Assembly: GCA_013407085.1 (NCBI GenBank)
Contig: JACCGJ010001637.1
Coordinates: forward strand, 62,001-126,000
Length of the DNA stretch: 64,000 nt
Source of the DNA: Atriophallophorus winterbourni
Lineage: Eukaryota > Platyhelminthes > Trematoda > Plagiorchiida > Microphallidae
Reading direction: 5' to 3'
The position numbers and the translations under genes were made by a program. Within the stretch, counting starts at the first letter, position 1; each line of letters begins with the position of its first letter. Under the pieces are notes generated by a model. It was not told where the DNA came from. It saw only the letters and a list, made by a program, of their open reading frames with translations, and did not search any database. Below are positions 33,093-45,365 of this stretch, one piece after another.

Positions 33093-36000
33093 ATTTGAGT
33101 TAGTAAAAAGTCTTACGTCAAACGTGAATAATTTTAATGAATAAGTGATTGTAATGCGATTAACGATATTTCGGGATGGTGAAAAATACTAAATATTATT
33201 AAACTTACTAAAATTGAAATGATAACTAAATTACTCTTCTCATTATTAATTAATTGCAATTTTCTAAAATTTCCGCTACTCACAACACTTGAATTCATAT
33301 TTGGTACCGGCTTCCACCGAAGATATTACAGCGTTCCAGTTGTCTGTTTATGTACCAATGAATGATAAATTGTGTAGAATATTCTGAACCCCACTCTCCG
33401 GTAAAACATAAGCGCAGAAGCGCCATGACAACCAACGAAAAAATCGCGAACACTAAATAATTTGTGTTTCAGATGGGTTGCATGAACTTGGTTTGAGTGA
33501 CAGCAGCCATGAAAACAAGAGGATATACAAAGTAATGTGTTGCTCATATTCTCCGCACTTATCACATTACTCCGGTCATTCATAGGCGCCTTGAGTGCTT
33601 GACCAGGAATCACTATGTGAGCCTGTGTTTGAACATCGTGGTTCAGAGTACGAACCTTATGTAACAGTAGCATACAAGTATAAAAGAATATACAATTCGT
33701 CAAGTCAATCGAAAAAATCCCGACGTGATGAAGGCTTGATTTCAACCGGTAGGTACGAACTAGATTGAAATATCCCATCAAACGCGCAACCTGTACCAAC
33801 ATGTTAAGACACGTGTGTAGTAAACGTTTTCTTCTATATAAGATAGATGTATGCTGCTTGTTCACGGTCATTTGGGAACTAAACACGTTGAAACGTTTAC
33901 TCTGGGGATGAATAGGAATGCAATCCAAAAGCGTGTAGAAGAACGCGGTTTCATCCGGTTGAAATTGCATCGTGTGTCCTCCAAACCTGTGAAAACATCG
34001 TAATTGATTTTATTACAAGAAACGCAATTGGCCTCCATTGACATAATGTAACACTTCTACTCACACTTGATTTCAACGTGAATTATTAAATTATATAACG
34101 CGAAATATGTGTACTCTCTGAAGTGGTTATAAATTTGATGGAGTCAGTATCCACGGGTCAATGCGTGGCAGATGTGCGATTAGATTAAATAAAACAAAAT
34201 ACTTGTTCGCCGTGTTAGTTGATCAGGCTAATGTGGCTTATTTCTGTGAGTCTACACCCGAAGTCATTTAAAACCATCATTCTCGGTAGGACCGGCTGGA
34301 AACAATAAAATTTAATGATACGCTACATTACATACTACAGTACGCGCATAAAAAGTGGAACATGTGTAGCGGATAGTGAGAAATGGATCGTTAAACTATG
34401 TGGTTGCCATTTATATCCACATACAAGTTTGACTCCGAGACAACCACAGAATAACGAGAACATCTCGTGAACAACGAGTATATTATTAGTATTATTGTGT
34501 GCGTTGACTATGTACAAATGATATTTGACAGATAAATACGTTTAACCGAATTAACTCGCAGAAACTGATTGAACTGTGAGTAATAACGATAAAACTAACT
34601 CGATTGATCAATATGGCGCTATCGGTAGTGGAAATGAAACGGTAATATCTAAATTGACAAATTAAGATGATACAAAACAAGACAGTACAAATCACTACAC
34701 ATGAACAGCGGATGTGAAGTATATCAAGCATTAAATGGAAATTAATATCCCATGATATTAATTAAAATAGTCTGATCGATGATGACCAATGTATTAAGAG
34801 GTCACAAACAACAGTTTCAGAACGCATAAGTTAGGTTTCAATATTTTGACAGCTATTGCTTGAGCCATTCTGAGAAAAACACCTAAGTCTTTGTGAAAAG
34901 TTGTGGGAAACTTTGAGAACCGTAAAGAACGCATCCTTGGATTTAAATCGGTCGTCCTTGGGCTATGATCGTACTATTCACCATCCTTGAACGATACTTG
35001 TGATACCAACTCGGGTGGTGCTCAAACATTCGTTTTATCGTATAAACAGTAACAAAGAAGCCAGTATATCCTAATCTCCAATTGACGAACAAATTTCCGA
35101 GCAACTCTCTCACCTTGAAGCTATAACAAATAGATAAATGATTTTACCACTAGAAATGTGCGAATATCTTTCAACAACAAATCAATAGTCAAACTCTAGC
35201 CTAATGACTAGCTTCTTCGTCAGGCAAACTCAATACGGATATACCAAATTACCTGCTCCTGTATTGAAAGTGTACGACGCAGAAACTTGAAAAGCGAATG
35301 TCTAAACATGACCCAGGCTGGTTGCACAAGAATGATTCCAGGAAAGCGAATCGTTCGATACTAGCCCAACTGGTCGACACGGTACACCGAATGAAACCCG
35401 AGGATGCGTTCTCTGTGGTTCATAGCCAATAAAGCAGTTTAATCCAACCTATGCGTTCTGAAACATTAACTCTTGATCTCTTATTACCATACCCAACTTC
35501 GACCAGACCAGCTTAATCAATATCATGCGACATTGATTTCTGTTTAATGATTGATATTATTCGCATTCATTGTTCATATTTCACATTTATGCTCGTGTTG
35601 GAGAGCTGGATGTGAAATAATGAAAAGTTATTCTTCGTTCTGTCTTTGAATTTACAGAAATGGGAATTTTCTAACACACAGTAAAATTTACCTAATGACA
35701 CATATTCCGACATTTATTACACCTTATTCTCACGTCAACACTACAATTAAAAAATCCATCTCGTTATTCGATGAAGAAGAAGAAGAATAGATGAAGGCAA
35801 ACGATTTATTCGAAAAATATACAAAATTCCAGCTCTACCTGGATGTTTGATACCAGAAAGACACGCAAAGGATGAGAAAATATCAACCGGATAAAGGTTT
35901 CCTCAATTCTCTCATGGCTATATTCATTTGATAGAAATATTTTGAATCAAATGGGGTGAAGGAACGCTGCAATAGTGATAATCGAGGTATCAATATGTTA

Positions 36001-37746
36001 TATATTTTGATGGAGTTGTATAAACAAAATGGAAGTTTAGATTTTGTAGATCGAGCAAGCATTTACGTAACTGGCGCACATTATCTTGGCCGCAACGTTT
36101 TCTAATTGCCCAGACTAAGTGGCTAATGTTTTTCCAACCAGTAAACTGTTTACGCGAAGCGTATTGCGTTGATTTATTTAGGATTTTATATCCTAACTCA
36201 TTAATTTGGAAAGCACTCAGTTTCTGCTGAAGCAAGTTTGTTCTTTCTTCTTGTGCAAACTAATCAGTGTAGTTGAGGAGAACCTTTCTGGTTGGGTGCA
36301 GATTGTTTAAACTGGACAGCAGATATCATAACTTAACTTCGGGTAATTTGAGATGACATCAAATTCTTATATGACTTTGCTATCAAAAAGACAGGCTTGT
36401 TGGTTGCTGATATATTTTCTGCACAGATTCGATAATGCTTCTATAGCATCACCTACGAAAGTCATTACTTGCTCGAAAACGACATATATGGTATTATTAT
36501 TATCTTATCTATTACTTTTAGATAGATTTTTGGCATCAGTGAAATATGGTGACACTTGTGCAGTCGTAGGACAAACGCAGAAATTGTCACAAAGAAATAT
36601 TCCAGTTGAGACATATCTCTAGTTGCGAAACTTACCATATACGCTAATGAGCTATTCTGCCGCGAGTAAGTGTCTACCATAATTAAGACAGCATCAACAA
36701 ATATAAAAGAAGAATGAAACAGTGAAGGATTACTCCAAACAAATTTGAAAACGTTACACTTTGACCAATGTAAATATGTGGGAGTGATCTAATTGATAGA
36801 TAAAGAGGAGCTTTAGATGCAATAAAAATAGCTTGCTAGCTAAACAATTTCGATGATTGTACGAGGCCACAATGTCGACTAAACCAGTTGTTAGATCAGT
36901 TTGCAAACGGATTAATTTAAAAACAGCTTCGTACTCTATATGACCCAGACAAACATACATCGTTTCACTGTAAGGATGTCTATTCAGAAGAGGTCAATTA
37001 CCGGCTGCAAGCTCGAGAGCGACGGTAGCAACATCAACGAAGAAGAAGAAAAATGGAGCTATATTTAAAAAAAATCAAAATTTCAGCGAATAAACACACA
37101 AAACGAATACTGTACAAGATACACATAAAACAAAAAATATTTGCAAACATTGTACACATCATATCAACGAGATAAATTCGACCGTAGTTGTTTAATAAGC
37201 AGTTGCCATTGGCCGAAGTATCATGAAGCAAACGAAATAAATGTCCTCTAATATAAAGACGTTCTAGAAGGCAGTAGATGTGAGTTTTGAACGAGCCTTT
37301 GAACCCGATAGATGAATAAATTCAATATACGGAAATTTGAGAATTCCACAATTGCAATTCTCTGAACTACCGTGGTGGCATTCGGAGCCTTCAGTCCACA
37401 AGACTCAGATCAACCGGAACCAAATGTCACTTTTATTCTTTCTAATTCTCTCCAGTTCGCCGTCAATCAATCGAGGTAGCTACATTTTATAGTTCATCAT
37501 TAATTTATGCGCCCCATCAATGAATAGTAATATATTTATGAAAATTCGTTTTAAAAATGCCATTATAAAATTCAAGTATATATTGGATGTGTTAATTACT
37601 GTAATCTTTATTCACAATACTGATTTTAGTTCAACTAGTGATTTAGAGAATGTTCAAACTCATCACCATTGTGATATATCGATAAATGAAACGATTGTGC
37701 TTTTCGCTATGACTGCTTGAATGATATGGTCTAAAAGATTCCAAGA
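33093..37746. other. Long non-coding stretch
   Basis: The longest open frame (33326-33970, minus) has a Cys/His/Phe-rich composition typical of a shadow frame and no motif. About 33790-33965 resembles 54340-54540 (shared GTTGAAAAG/GTTGAAACG, GGGATGAAT, ATCTTATATAGA). About 33575-33670 resembles 27895-27990. No gene recognised. Confidence 0.4.
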
Positions 37747-38120
37747 TAACGCCATAAAACAAGATATTCATTTGCATGCTTTTCCGTCACAAAACACCCT
37801 ACGACCGGTTTCGTGCTGTTTGCACTCATCAGGTAGGGACAGTAAGATCAGGACCCGCAGGCGCTTGAAACCGTGGAGGAATGGTAAACAAGGAGCGCTT
37901 TTATGCCACTGTTGGATAAGGCTGGTACGACCAACCTGTTCAATCACATGTGTCCAAACACATGTTTAATGGGATTAAACCTATAACCATGAAACAAGAT
38001 ATTCATTTGCATGCTTTTACGGGTTTAACCCCATTAAACGTGTTTGGACACGTAATTGAACAGGTTGGTCTTACCAGCCTTATCCAACAGTGGCATACAA
38101 ACGCTTCTTGTTAACGCCAT
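37747..38120. mobile_element. Hammerhead-repeat insertion with 9-bp target duplications
   Basis: Flanked by TAACGCCAT at 37747-37755 and 38112-38120. Inside (37756-38111): one complete unit on the minus strand including an intact ribozyme, the start of a second direct unit (ATTCATTTGCATGC at about 38004), then a partial unit in inverted orientation ending CTTGTT. The outer ends match those of the insertion at 55764-56230. It has no coding capacity. Confidence 0.85.
37797..37838 (-). ncRNA. Hammerhead ribozyme, type I, intact core
   Basis: Minus strand 5' to 3': stem I CCCTAC, core CTGATGA, stem II GTGC-AAACA-GCAC, GAAA, stem III ACC/GGT with no loop, cleavage triplet GTC, stem I return GTAGGG (six Watson-Crick pairs). 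Every invariant core base is present. A loopless stem III means efficient cleavage probably needs a dimer, as known for the hammerheads of Penelope-like elements, retrozymes and newt satellite RNA. Confidence 0.88.
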
Positions 38121-38567
38121 GAATGCTTTTACATTATTTGTGCAAATATGTGAATTATTTTCGTGAATTATTTTAAATAGGAATGTTGTCAGCATCAATT
38201 TGTTCAACACAATGCCTCAAACTACCGTGGATTTGAGCAAGTTAACCCGTTCAAAATGTGGAATACATAAATATCGGTAATATTTTTGGGAATAAAGGTT
38301 ATTTTCGAAAATTATCATGGTATTTCGAGAATAAAATTTCCATCAACATAGACGATAATTAGTTGTCAACAATAAACGAATTGTGCTGTGAAAATTTCTG
38401 CTTTTTGAAACTGTATCTCTAATTATCATTGGGAAGTCTTTGTGAGTTTTCATATTATTACATTTTTCATCACCTGCAACGGTTTGCTTGATGAAATTAT
38501 GCAATTCTGATAAGAGATCATGAATTAATAAATTTAAAAGTAATTTTCATGGTTGTTTTGGCTGGCT
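38121..38567. other. Non-coding AT-rich DNA
   Basis: Between two repeat elements; nothing recognised. Confidence 0.4.
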
Positions 38568-39012
38568 TCGGTTGAATAAAAATACACACCTGTCCAAGAG
38601 GACAACTGATTGACACTTCCTTAGCACTTTCTAGCTAGTTTATGTCTCGATTAGATAGGACAATGATTTGAATTCGTGTTAAGTTCATTCCTAAACTGTC
38701 ACTCACTCCAGAGACTGATGAAACTAGCTGATTTCCGGTTTAAAATATTAAGATACTTCAAAGTCGATAAGAATGAAAATTTAAACATCGGTAATCAGTA
38801 CCCAGGGACATATTGGATATATATATATATATATTTATTATATATATCAAATATATATTTAATAATGTATACTTAAGTTAATGAAACGAATCAAATATTC
38901 CCATGAATTCGACACATTATTCTATTTAATCTAGACATAAACGACCTAGAAAGTGCTAAGGAAGTGTCAATCCGTTGTCCTATTGGATGGGTATTTATTT
39001 TTATTCAACCGA
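38568..39012. repeat. Foldback element with about 110-bp inverted arms
   Basis: Left arm 38568-38680 and right arm 38903-39012 are inverted copies: CGGTTGAATAAAAATA outside, AGAAAGTGCTAAGGAAGTG/complement in the middle, GAATTCG inside. The 220-bp spacer holds an AT microsatellite. MITE-like, but no target duplication was found; the right end runs into a second AT run. Confidence 0.8.
38817..38840. repeat. (AT)n microsatellite
   Basis: A run of AT in the spacer of the foldback; further AT runs at 39013-39045 and about 55602-55620. Confidence 0.9.
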
Positions 39013-39045
39013 TATATATATATATATAATATATATATATATATT

Positions 39046-39795
39046 GCGCACAATGTTCGATTGCATGTGTGCATAAAAGGCCTCTCGTTGCCGAAGCATG
39101 ATAAGTTTTATAAACACAAGATTTACATTAAGCGTCAGCGCGTTTTCGCACACAATTTATTACATGACAACAGCATAGTTTAGACCATACTGTACTAACG
39201 AATTACTTAAGTAATATCCCGTGCCAACCTTTGCCAAGCGAAAAGAATAACTACATCCATGTGAGCAGAAAAGGTGGGGGGGGGGCAGAAATGATCGTCC
39301 TTTCGGACAAAAGTTTCACAGCCAGCTGAATTTCGTCTTTTAATTTTGATGGTTTATTTACACAACTTGATCATCAGAGAACTCAAACTATTTTCAGAGT
39401 GGAGGAAGCTTATCAGGAATTTGAGGCGTGAGCAACAAGGTGCGGAAATAAAGTTGATTGAAATTTAAATAATTTTCTAAATAGATAAACATCTCGCAAT
39501 GGGTTCCACTCAAAAAAATATTCCAAAACTTCAGCTACTGGCTAATTTCAAAATGGCTAATAACAATCTGTGCTATTGGACAGGAGGATAAATATAGATA
39601 AATTTGACGGTGTAAGTTCATTTATATGAAGATATCTGGGTGCCAGTGTAATACAAGACAGGATATAGATTAGTTTTATGAAGAAATCTAATATATTTCT
39701 ATAAATAATTGATGATGATTGACATCCGAACTGACCTGATTTAGATTTTAAAGTATACGACAATGGCTGTATCAGCAGCATCTTAGGAGTTACAT
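39046..39795. other. Non-coding DNA
   Basis: Contains a run of nine G at about 39276-39285. No coding motifs. Confidence 0.4.
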
Positions 39796-39799
39796 ATTA

Positions 39800-40040
39800 C
39801 TGTTGTATACGCAACAATGCTTTCCGGTAGTATTGCTGATATAGAGAAGCAGATCAACCTGCACAAGTTACGCTTGTGGATTCACGTTTTACGGATCGTG
39901 GACCACGGACTTCCGAAACTTATTCGTTTTATCTGGTGGCCAAATCGTTGCATAGCATAGGTAGATAAAAACCTTTACTGGTAACCTTTCCAAAGTCGGT
40001 GCATCCTGTCTCCTCGACTAGGGTCTCCGCAATAAAAAAT
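39800..40040 (+). pseudogene. LINE C-terminal scrap
   Basis: Plus-strand DIEKQINLHKLRLWIHVLRI, VDHGLPKLIRF corresponds to the LRWxGHVLRMxxHRLP box of RTE-like LINEs; a degraded GGQ, then frames with stops. Of a different family from 7.4-10.5 kb. Confidence 0.45.
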
Positions 40041-40633
40041 AAGTATTAAAAATGTGATCAACGGCGGTCTTGCACTAAACGTATTCTTGAATTGTTTACA
40101 AATTGTTGTATGTTGGCAAGTGGAGGGAAGTGAAAAGCTGTCATGCTGATATGACTCTAATTGGTCACGAAAATGGATCAAATGCTGTTCGATTCAATGA
40201 GTACAAAACTTCTCCCAGTTTGTTTGTGCATACTCTTGTACAGATTCTGTAGCCGTTAAAGTCCAGTACGTACACATATCTTAAAAATTAATTTTTATAG
40301 GAGTATGGCATTTGAGCATTCGTCGTATTCTAGCGGTGTAATAATGTTTGTGATGACGATGATACCAATATGATATTTTATTTTTTAATATGCTGAAACC
40401 AAATTCTACGTCGTAATTTTGCTCATATATAAGCCGACAGTTTATTGCCCAATCTCCCGGGAGATGAGACCGGCATTTCAATTATCGATTCTGTATATTG
40501 TGACTACGAACTCAAGAAATAATGTTTATAGTTTTCATTACTTTTAGATTTTAAAATGTTGATGTAGATGAAGGCCTATATGTTATGAATACTGTGCATT
40601 CTTTCCATTTAAGGTGTTTTCATTTTAAAACAG
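40041..40633. other. Non-coding DNA
   Basis: Nothing recognised. Confidence 0.35.
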
Positions 40634-40729
40634 GAACCTTGGTAATTTTATTATGGAGCTTTTAGCAAATTCGTATATCGACAACGCATGCGTTAAGAAT
40701 AAAATTATAGAAGAACACAAAAGTAAGCC

Positions 40730-41095
40730 ATGAAACTGGTGGATGCCCAGACACAAACCGGATTAACTACCGCACAATATTTTCCAGACTTGTATGAGGG
40801 ACACATGCAAAACACACTTCATACGAATTTATATGATTTTTTATCAAACAGAGCAGCTTTGCATAATCCGAATCTACAATTTGAAAGAAATAGCAACGAA
40901 TTATTGATTTTTCCATTTCGATCTATTTTTAGAAATAAAAACTCAATTAAAAAATTGGCTAGAAAAGAAATGCAGCTCAATAGAGTCAACATTCTTATTT
41001 ATTTATGCCGTTTTTCAGCAATCATTGATTACTCTAGACGTTTGAGTGTACTACGATTTACCATTATGCATTTTAACCGGGTGTATTTCTTATAA
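40730..41095 (+). CDS. Unassigned 121-residue reading frame
   Basis: ATG at 40730; the first 60 residues (DAQTQTGLTTAQYFPDLYEG, LYDFLSNRAALHNPNLQFER) look protein-like, the rest is AT-driven. Just upstream, about 40634-40720, a stretch after an ATTTTAAAACAG acceptor-like site and before a GTAAGC donor-like site reads MELLANSYIDNACVKNKIIE. Two small exons of an unknown host gene are possible; chance is the alternative. No domain recognised. Confidence 0.25.
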   Translation: MKLVDAQTQTGLTTAQYFPDLYEGHMQNTLHTNLYDFLSNRAALHNPNLQFERNSNELLIFPFRSIFRNKNSIKKLARKEMQLNRVNILIYLCRFSAIIDYSRRLSVLRFTIMHFNRVYFL

Positions 41096-42641
41096 AATTG
41101 AGCACGTAACTTACCTACGGTTTTAAACTGTGGCTCACAATTATGCAACACAGGTCATTAAAATGTTAATGTGCATGCCTGAGTCTACTCAGTGTGATCG
41201 ATGTTATCCTTCATCGGTGTTACACTAACTCCGCTTAATTAGTCGAGGCATAAAAAGCCTCGTCAAATTTCAATTATTTCAAAATTATCTCATAGCTACG
41301 AAGATAGACTGTCTACATGATTGCTCCGGTGTACCTTAAAATTAGTAATACCTTTATCTGTATTATTCAAACGTTTTTGTGTGGTTATTGCCAGTCTTTT
41401 TTATAGGTAAACATATTATCCTCCATTGATTAAAGTGACAGACCAAGACGTCGCAATCTGTCAGTTGACGGGGCATTGCGATGATCCATCATTTAATTTG
41501 TCGCTATAAGAAATTTTATCGGAAAGTGCAATATCATTTCGCGGTCTGGGCTCCTTTTCTTCAAAAAGATTGTCTTTTTTGATAGAATGTATTATAGAGC
41601 GACAAAGAAATTAATTTTTTGTTCTCAAAGTTTCTTACACTGAAGCATTGTGACGTCTAGGTTCATGTGAGTTTACCCAAAGCGGAATATCGTGCGATAT
41701 TATTCTCACTCGTATAAATGTGTCTACCGAATGATATCCAATAAGACATTTGTTTCAAGATTGTGGTTATAAAGTGACACGCAGACATTCCTTATACCTT
41801 TACATCCGTAATTCCCATATTGATCGTCAGAGCTATATTTCTGAAATTCTATACCACAACATGTGATCGTATCGATATTGAAAGTGATATTGGAATTTCA
41901 TACGCGAACACGCATTATTCTTGATATATGCATTTGATATACTCAACTGGTTATATAATATGATTTTGAACATTTTCATTCATACTTGAATCCAAAAGAA
42001 AAAAATTGGAACTTCAAATTTGGCAACAAATTTAAATGACGTTTAATTTTCGGTCAAATATTTGTGATTTACCCAGTGAATCTCAATCAGCTATGGACGA
42101 TTATTTTACGAACGAGTAGGATTTTATCAACCGTTTAAGTTGATAAATTTTCACGCTCAATCAAGACTGATAAACTACGTCGATTTAGCTGACAGCTGCT
42201 TATTCCAATCATGACATCATGTCAATAAATGTGTCTAAATTTGTGTACACAATAGCCAGAACTCGACGGGGGACAGGTGTTACAAAATATCATCCCACGA
42301 ATATAAAGTAATAATATTGGACTACCAGAAATGAATTTCAAATCGAGAATACTAATATTAAAAATGCTTAACAACATTTTAAAAATATGGTCGTATATAC
42401 GAATAAATTAATGTGAAAAGATATTTCATTGAACTGCGTTTATTTCAAGAGTTGACTCTGGGTGTTTCAAGGCTTACTGAAACTGAACTCGTTAGTCGAT
42501 AGATACTTGCAAACAACTCTGGAAACGGTAGTGGAATGTACTTGCTGGTGACACAAGCAAAACTACATTTGTCAGTTTATATCGGATCTGGTCATTCACG
42601 TTTTAGCAAGCAACTCAGCTTAGAGTAAAAAAGCCTAATTT
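41096..42641. other. Non-coding AT-rich DNA
   Basis: No frames, repeats or motifs of note. Confidence 0.4.
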
Positions 42642-42990
42642 GTATGCATTTCAATCACGCACACTCAGCGACTGTGTTCGTGCTGTTTGCAATCAACAGA
42701 TAAGAACAATATATTTATAATCCGCGGGTCTTGAAAGAGTGGGGAATGGTAAACGAGTTTTGCTTGTGAGCCACTGTTGGGTGAGCATAGTACGAGCAAC
42801 CAGTCAAAAACCATGTGCCAAAACACATGTCGATGTTGTTAAAACTATGAGCAAACTAATCATTCGCATGCAGTACCATCATACATACACCACATGACCG
42901 GTTTCTTACATTCATTGAACCAGTGTAGGAACGGTTGACAAGGTTCGAAGTTGTGAGTGACTGTTAGATACGTTTGGTATTATTAAACTG
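42642..42990 (-). repeat. Hammerhead repeat, direct dimer, decayed
   Basis: Two units on the minus strand, GACC/GACT positions about 226 bp apart. First core (42664-42706) keeps stem II GTGC-like pairing and GCAC but has TTGATTG and GAAC. The second has lost stem II and CTGATGA but keeps ACCGGT and GTC at about 42896. Oldest copy of the family here. Confidence 0.65.
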
Positions 42991-43261
42991 TTTATTCAGA
43001 CCTGGAAGCGAACGTGTTGTTTTTCGTTTCAATCCTATGGGTTCAATTCCATTCACGAGTGTTTTGGTACATTTTTTGTCGTAGCAACATTAGCTAAATG
43101 TAGATTACAAGTTGAAATCCAGCTTAACCCTTTAGCGACCACTTTTTTTGCTGATTAAGAAAAAATATTTTTGTAAATTTTTTACACTGAAATTATAACT
43201 ATAGGGCATAATTATACATATAAATACTTAAAAGTTTAATTCCGAAGGAAAATTTATAAGA

Positions 43262-43320
43262 GGGCCGTACGGTCCACTTGGACCTGAGACAGCTTAAACA
43301 AAAGAAGACCATACGGTCCT
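43262..43320. promoter_or_regulatory. Left subterminal palindromes of piggyBac 2
   Basis: Two copies of a palindrome of the form GRCCRTACGGTCC: 43262-43275 and 43307-43320, about 120-180 bases inside the left end. Likely transposase contact sites by position and symmetry (inference). Confidence 0.6.
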
Positions 43321-43490
43321 ATTGGACTTGAGGGAAAATGTCATGCAAATTAGTGATAAATATTTCCTTTCTTTGTGTATTATTTTTTAAAATAAAACAT
43401 GATTGTACAATATAAAAATCAAATTTACAACTAGAACCAAATTTACAACTACACAGTCCTTTAACAGGTCAGTTTCAGTTTCAAAACAGT

Positions 43491-44872
43491 TTAGTTCTGA
43501 TGAAAAGCTTCAAAGCAGTTCCTGTTTCGCTCACAACACAGATGTACAACGCATTTCTTGCAAAACATGTGTATTTTGCCTTTGCAACCTGGAATTTTAC
43601 ACATTCCTCTGTTCTCATGAAAAGTTGGTAAGTGATTTACACCATCATTCCTGATACTTTCATCCGGAATGGGTACTGTTGCTTTTCCTGTTTTCCTTTC
43701 CTTTGAATACTTTTGCTGCACACTCTCATCTGATTGTCTCCCTCTCCTCTTAAGAGTGTGCTTTCCACTTTTGATCAAGGAATTTGCCAGCTGCAGTTTG
43801 AAGTCACATAAGGATGTCTTATTATAGTATGCAACTCCCTTAGATTTTTCAGCTCTTCGCAATAGTAAGTAGCTGTTCACCACTGCCATGTCAAACAAGT
43901 GAAATATTAGTCTGAAATAATATTTCTTAGTGCGGAAATTCATGCGGTAGTATGCCATGTACTGGTCATGCAGATCAGTACCCCCCATATTATTGTTGTA
44001 GCATGACACAATATTAGGAACTACTACCTGTATCCTCTCCTTTGCTTTGCGGTCAAATTTCTCTCGCTGATGTAATGGAGCAGACATCAGGAAACTAGAA
44101 GCAAGGCAAACAGACCTGTTATCATGCCATTTCACAGCAGTGATTGAAACGCCATCAATTTCAGTCATATGTTCATCAAATGAACCTCTGCCCCGCTCAC
44201 GTAACTGTTTATCAGACTTAAATTTCAGCACTCTAAGTCTTCTTGGTTGAACGGTTCCACATACCCATATTTGCCTTGATGCCAAATGAGAAATTAGTTT
44301 CAGTGATGTGAACCTGTTGTCTAAATAGATCTTGTGGTTTTTCCCATCTGGAATGGTTTCGGCCAAGTTCAGAACAGCATTGGAGCTTGGACCCAGATCA
44401 GGGACACTGACATTTGCATGCATATTCCCAACCACTGTTCGAATTCCAAATTAGTTAGATTAAGGGGTTTTGATGGATCGTTTTGCAGAGCATACAAATT
44501 AGTTTGTTCACAAATTTGTTCTATTAGGTCATCAGATACCAGACTCTTGAAGTAAAGCATTGGAGACTCAATGTTGTCATTCTCGATAAGATGGCTGTCA
44601 AATACGTGAACATCCTCTTCCGTATGTGAAGTTCTCATAGAATGCCAATAAATACGATCAGATTTATTCCTTATGCTTGTAACTGCAGTGTCAACACAAC
44701 GTTGTTCAGTAAGTATGTTCTCTTGATCCTTCACATTGTGTTCATCTTCACTTAAATTTTGCATGAGGGCTTCAAAATCAGGATACAGAACAACATCATC
44801 AGAAAAATCTGACTCTATATCACTTGTACAATCTAGTGTGGCTACTTTACTGGCGATGCTGCTGGGCTTCAT
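43491..44872 (-). pseudogene. piggyBac 2 transposase with internal deletion
   Basis: From the ATG at about 44872: an acidic N-terminus (SDIESDFSDDVVLYPDFEAL), then the start of DDE_Tnp_1_7 (PMLYFKSLVSDDLIEQIC, LEFEQWLGICMQMSV, about 44415). There the frame shifts and continues at SVPDLGPSSNAVLNLAETIP, YLDNRFTSLKLISHL (second catalytic Asp), WHDNRSVCLASS, NNMGGTDLHDQYMAYYR (third Asp), and a C-terminal cysteine-rich zinc domain (CKIPGCKGKIHMFCKKC, CCERNRNCFEAFHQN). Family members have about 140 more residues between QMSV and PDLGPSSN, including the VDEQ box with the first Asp. That block is gone and the join is out of frame. Total remaining is about 460 codons. Confidence 0.9.
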
Positions 44873-45365
44873 CCTCGTACCTAAAAACAAGAAACTTGTA
44901 CGTATATTTTTTTCTCAATTAAAAAATCACTTGTTACGTCACATCGCCTTACTACAGCACAATTATAAAAGAATAAATTGCTGATAATAATTGACAAATG
45001 ATTATGAACAAAAGATGGAATACATTTGGGAAATATTTAAATCCCAAAATATGTCGTGTATTCTGTGACAAAATATATATCAAGATTATAAATTAAACTA
45101 TAACATTCGAATCATTTCTTTTGTAGCTATATGATCTTTATTTATTTGAGGTTTTATATTCAAAAGATCATGTCATACTACTTGGCTATGCAACAATCAA
45201 AGGCTCTAAATAATGTGTTTGAAATACAAATAATTCCATTGTTATGTTGTTTTGAAATGATGAATGTCATTGGAAATATTAATATCTGCCGAAATATCTA
45301 GTTAGACAATTAATTTGGTGATAATAAATAGTAATATTCGGAAAACGAATCATCAAGACCAACTA

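Noticed and set aside
33326..33970. Longest open frame in a non-coding region, 214 residues on the minus strand
   Set aside because: Composition (many Cys, His, Phe, Leu) and lack of any motif look like a shadow frame; part of the sequence recurs as a non-coding repeat at 54.4 kb and at 27.9 kb.
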